A stretch of 64,000 nt of DNA, taken from the NCBI RefSeq assembly GCF_014126615.1, contig NZ_CP059896.1, positions 1,498,501-1,562,500 on the forward strand. The letters are read 5' to 3'. The notes beneath the pieces were generated by a model. That model was not told the origin of the DNA. It was given only the letters and a program-made list of their open reading frames with translations, and made no database searches. The position numbers were made by a program, and so were the translations under genes. The first letter of the stretch is position 1. Each line of letters begins with the position of its first letter. Shown piece after piece: positions 60,783-64,000 of this stretch. Source of the DNA: Ciceribacter thiooxidans (lineage in GTDB: Bacteria > Pseudomonadota > Alphaproteobacteria > Rhizobiales > Rhizobiaceae).

Positions 60783-63700
60783 ATGTCTAACTTCGCCTTC
60801 CTCGCAGCCGAATTTCCGGAGATCTTCGAGAGCGCCAAGAGGGCGGAGAGCTATGCGGCTGGCGATCCGCGCACAGCGGCCTTCTATGCCCGGCGAACGG
60901 TCGAGCTGGCCGTGCAATGGGCCTACAAGAACGACAGTGGTCTCTCTTTTCCCTATGACGACCGCATTTCTGCGTTGATCCATGAACCCAGCTTCCAGCG
61001 GCGCGCTGGCCAGGCGATATTCACCAAGGCGAAGCTGATCATTCGCATCGGCAATTACGCCGTCCACGAGAGCCGCGAGACATCGGCCAAGGATGCAGGC
61101 GACGCGGTGCGGGAACTCTTCCACCTCTGCTTCTGGCTTGCCCGGACCTATGCCAAGGCTCCGCCGTCGGACCGGCTCGCCTTCGATGCCACGCAGGTTC
61201 CGCGTAAGGACGATCTCGTCAAGCGTGCCTTCGCCGAGCTGACGCGCCTGAAAGCGGAGATGGAGGCCAAGGACAAGGCTTTCGCCGACCTGCTGCGCGA
61301 CAAGGGCGATCTCGATGCCGAGCTGAAGGCGGCGCGCGCCGAGCGCGATCGCATACGCCGCGAGAACGAAGAGCGACCGGACACCCATGATTACTCCGAG
61401 GCCGAAACCCGCGACACCTACATCGACCTGCTGCTGAAGGAAGCAGGCTGGGCGCTGAATGCCGCACGGGACCGTGAGTTTCCCGTCACCGGTATGCCGA
61501 ACAATGAGGGCAAGGGTTTCGTTGACTACGTGCTCTGGGGCGATGACGGTAAGCCGTTGGCTCTGGTCGAGGCCAAGCGCACCCGGCGCAATCCGCGCGA
61601 GGGCCAGCAACAGGCCAAGCTTTACGCCGATTGCCTGGAGCGGCAGTTCGGCCAGCGCCCGGTGATCTTCTATTCCAACGGCTATCAACACTGGGTTTGG
61701 GACGATCGCGTCTATCCACCGCGCGAAGTCTCGGGCTTCTACAAGAAGGACGAACTGCAACTGCTGATCCAGCGGCGCAGCACCCGCAAGCCGATGGCCG
61801 GCGTGCCGGTCGATCGTAAGATCGTCGAGCGCCATTACCAGGAGCGGGCGATTGCGCGGGTGAAGGAGGCTTTTGAAGCGCGTCAGCAACGCAAGGCCTT
61901 GCTGGTCATGGCGACCGGCTCAGGGAAGACGCGCACGGTGATCGCGCTGATCGACGTGCTGATGCGTGCCGGTTGGGTGAAGCGGGTACTGTTCCTGGCC
62001 GACCGGGTGGCATTGGTGAACCAGGCGGTGAGGGCCTTTAAGGCGCATCTGCCGGATTCCTCCCCCGTTAACCTGGTGACGGAGAAGAGTGGAGAGGGGC
62101 GCGTTTTCCTGTCTACCTATCCGACGATGATGAACCTAATTGACGAGCGCAAGGGCGGTGCGGCGCGGTTCGGTCCGGGCCATTTCGATCTCGTGGTCAT
62201 CGATGAAGCGCACCGCTCGGTCTATCAGCGTTATGGCGCCATCTTTGATTATTTCGACAGCCTGCTCGTGGGACTGACCGCGACGCCGCGCGAGGAAATT
62301 GACAGAAACACATATGGACTGTTCGACCTTGAAGAAGGTGTTCCGACCGATGCTTATTCGCTCGACCAGGCCATTGCCGACGAGTGGTTGGCGCCGCCTG
62401 TCGCCGTCTCCGTCCCGCTCAAGTTTGTCCGGGAGGGCATTCGCTATGACGACCTGTCCGAGGCGGAGAAGGACCAGTGGGACATGCTGGAATGGGACGA
62501 GGAGGATGGCGATCCGCCCGACAGCGTCGATGCCCAGGCGGTCAACAAGTGGCTGTTCAATGCCGACACCGTCGACAAGGTGCTGGCCCATGTGATGACC
62601 GACGGTCTGAAGGTGGCTGGCGGTGACCGGCTCGGAAAGACCATCATCTTCGCCAAGAACCAGGACCATGCCGAATTCATCGAACAGCGCTTCAATCTCG
62701 CCTATCCACATCTGGAAGCCGGGCATTTCGCCCGCATTATCACCTTCAAGACCGAATATGCGCAGTCGCTGATCGACGACTTCTCGAAAAAGGACGGCGC
62801 GCCGCATATCGCGATTTCCGTCGACATGCTTGATACCGGCATCGACGTGCCCGAGGTGGTGAACCTCGTCCTGTTCAAGCTGATCCGCTCCAAGACCAAG
62901 TTCTGGCAGATCATCGGGCGGGGCACGCGCCTTTGCCCGGATCTTTTCGGGCCCGGCGAAGACAAGGAATTCTTCCGCGTCTTCGACTATTGCCAGAACC
63001 TCGAATTCTTCCGCCAGAACATGAAGCCCGACGAAGGGACGACCGCCAAGTCACTGAGCGAGCGCCTGTTTGCCGCCCGCTTTGATCTTGTCATGGCGCT
63101 GGACGAGAAAGAAGCTGCAGGAAGGCCGCCGGGTGCAGCCGAAGAGGGCGAAGTCTATGACGCCGGGCCCGAGGCGGCGCCAAGCGAAGGACAGATCCGG
63201 GCCGGCGCGCTGGGCTTTCTGAAGACCTACGTCAGCACCATGAATCTCGACAATTTCGTGGTGCGCGCGAAGCGCCAGCTGGTGGAGAAGTACCAGACGC
63301 CGGAAGCGTGGGCCACGCTCTCCGAAGAAATGCGCGACGAGCTGGTCGACAATGTTGCACCGCTGCCCAATGCCATGAAGAGCGAGCCGGAAGAGGCCAA
63401 GCGCTTTGACCTGCTGATGTTCAATCTGGAGATCGCGCTTCTGAAGGGTTCCAAGCGGTTCGACAGATTGAAGAAACAGCTCGTCGACATCGCCTCCGCG
63501 CTCGATGAGCAGACCGCTATCCCGGCGATTGCGACCCAGCATGCGCTGATCCTGGACATCCTCTCCGACACCTGGTGGGAAGGCGTGACGGTGCCACTGC
63601 TGGAGCTCGTGCGGCTGCGTCTCCGCGGCCTGGTTCTGCATATCGAAAAGGGTAGGAAGGCGATCGTCTACACCAATTTCGAAGACGAGCTGGGTGTGGC

Positions 63701-64000
63701 GACTGAGCTCGATTTGCCGCAGGTCGGCGAAGTGGATTTTGCTCGCTTCAAGAAGAAGACCCGCCACTTTCTGCGCGAGCACGAGGACCATATCGCCATC
63801 GCCAAGCTGCGCCATGGCAAGCCGCTCACTGCAACGGACATTGCCGAGCTGCAGCAGATGCTGATGACGGCCGGTATTGGCGAGCAGGAGCACTTCGACA
63901 GGGCGACAGAGATGGCGCACGGCTTTGGCGCCTTCATCCGCTCCCTGGTCGGTCTAGATCGCCACGCCGTCGTAGAGGCTTTCGGTGAATTCCTGGCAGA
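60783..64000 (+). CDS. hsdR: Type I restriction endonuclease/helicase subunit (runs off window)
   Basis: From the ATG at 60783 the frame stays open to the window end, more than 1070 residues. The N-terminal part has a DUF4145-like helical region (AAFYARRTVELAVQWAYK) and a coiled coil. A nuclease core follows: GFVDYVLWGDDGKPLALVEAKRTRR, the D...ExK motif. The SF2 translocase has MATGSGKTRTVIALID (Walker A), VVIDEAHRSVYQRYG (DEAH), GLTATPRE and ISVDMLDTGIDVPEVVN, then QIIGRGTRLCPD (motif VI). It translocates and cleaves DNA lacking methylation. The C-terminus is outside the window. Confidence 0.95.
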   Translation, partial: MSNFAFLAAEFPEIFESAKRAESYAAGDPRTAAFYARRTVELAVQWAYKNDSGLSFPYDDRISALIHEPSFQRRAGQAIFTKAKLIIRIGNYAVHESRETSAKDAGDAVRELFHLCFWLARTYAKAPPSDRLAFDATQVPRKDDLVKRAFAELTRLKAEMEAKDKAFADLLRDKGDLDAELKAARAERDRIRRENEERPDTHDYSEAETRDTYIDLLLKEAGWALNAARDREFPVTGMPNNEGKGFVDYVLWGDDGKPLALVEAKRTRRNPREGQQQAKLYADCLERQFGQRPVIFYSNGYQHWVWDDRVYPPREVSGFYKKDELQLLIQRRSTRKPMAGVPVDRKIVERHYQERAIARVKEAFEARQQRKALLVMATGSGKTRTVIALIDVLMRAGWVKRVLFLADRVALVNQAVRAFKAHLPDSSPVNLVTEKSGEGRVFLSTYPTMMNLIDERKGGAARFGPGHFDLVVIDEAHRSVYQRYGAIFDYFDSLLVGLTATPREEIDRNTYGLFDLEEGVPTDAYSLDQAIADEWLAPPVAVSVPLKFVREGIRYDDLSEAEKDQWDMLEWDEEDGDPPDSVDAQAVNKWLFNADTVDKVLAHVMTDGLKVAGGDRLGKTIIFAKNQDHAEFIEQRFNLAYPHLEAGHFARIITFKTEYAQSLIDDFSKKDGAPHIAISVDMLDTGIDVPEVVNLVLFKLIRSKTKFWQIIGRGTRLCPDLFGPGEDKEFFRVFDYCQNLEFFRQNMKPDEGTTAKSLSERLFAARFDLVMALDEKEAAGRPPGAAEEGEVYDAGPEAAPSEGQIRAGALGFLKTYVSTMNLDNFVVRAKRQLVEKYQTPEAWATLSEEMRDELVDNVAPLPNAMKSEPEEAKRFDLLMFNLEIALLKGSKRFDRLKKQLVDIASALDEQTAIPAIATQHALILDILSDTWWEGVTVPLLELVRLRLRGLVLHIEKGRKAIVYTNFEDELGVATELDLPQVGEVDFARFKKKTRHFLREHEDHIAIAKLRHGKPLTATDIAELQQMLMTAGIGEQEHFDRATEMAHGFGAFIRSLVGLDRHAVVEAFGEFLA

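Overview
The window looks like a chromosome segment of a member of the Rhizobiaceae (Sinorhizobium/Ensifer, Shinella or Rhizobium-like Alphaproteobacteria). The evidence is high GC, DUF1127/DUF982 small proteins, entericidin-like lipoproteins, rhizobial intergenic palindromes, and a betaine methyltransferase locus resembling the one known around bmt in Sinorhizobium. No rRNA, tRNA or CRISPR array was recognised.

Layout. (1) 1-5.2 kb: the 5' half of uvrB, a GGDEF-EAL c-di-GMP protein, and a DUF559 nuclease-like gene between two 68-nt direct repeats. (2) 5.18-9.06 kb: an IS481-type insertion sequence with terminal inverted repeats and a TCAAG target duplication. It lies inside an intergenic palindrome and its transposase is itself split by a second element carrying a large serine recombinase. 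That recombinase ends early at an amber codon. (3) 9.4-16.9 kb: a thioesterase, lipoprotein, TSUP transporter, GlxA/AraC-type regulator, a DUF1127 pair with a divergent LysR regulator, and a PNPOx/MocR pair.

(4) 17-38.5 kb: a corrinoid-dependent demethylation locus. It encodes an MttB-superfamily methyltransferase without pyrrolysine, its corrinoid protein, an iron-sulfur corrinoid reactivase, a pterin-binding methyltransferase, an acetogen-like MetF plus a separate MetV-type zinc/cysteine protein, a DUF1638 protein, a 4Fe-4S protein, betaine-homocysteine methyltransferase, a betaine/choline ABC transporter and cobyric acid synthase. Together these would import a quaternary amine, move methyl groups through cobalamin to folate or homocysteine, and feed the C1 pool. 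A shared bipartite sequence, GACGTCGC-N8-AAAAGCGAC, lies upstream of the metV/metF/reactivase operon and between the corrinoid-protein and mttB genes. A related sequence lies upstream of the GlxA-type regulator at 11.7-12.8 kb, so that regulator is the best candidate to control the pathway.

(5) 38.6-51.4 kb: a surface-polysaccharide locus (a GH18-like/deacetylase/GT2 fusion, a DUF3131 protein and a secreted barrel protein). Two of its genes carry single-base frameshifts at four-G runs. After it come an MFS/MerR pair with a SoxR-like operator, an XRE-cupin regulator, a fasciclin protein, DUF378, and an EamA/LysR pair. (6) 51.6-64 kb: the start of an integrated element (tyrosine integrase, excisionase, primase-polymerase, HGGXSTG protein), an uncharacterised ankyrin / zinc-ribbon / NTF2-like operon, and a type I restriction-modification operon. 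A probable GIY-YIG-like protein is embedded between hsdS and hsdR, and hsdR runs off the window.
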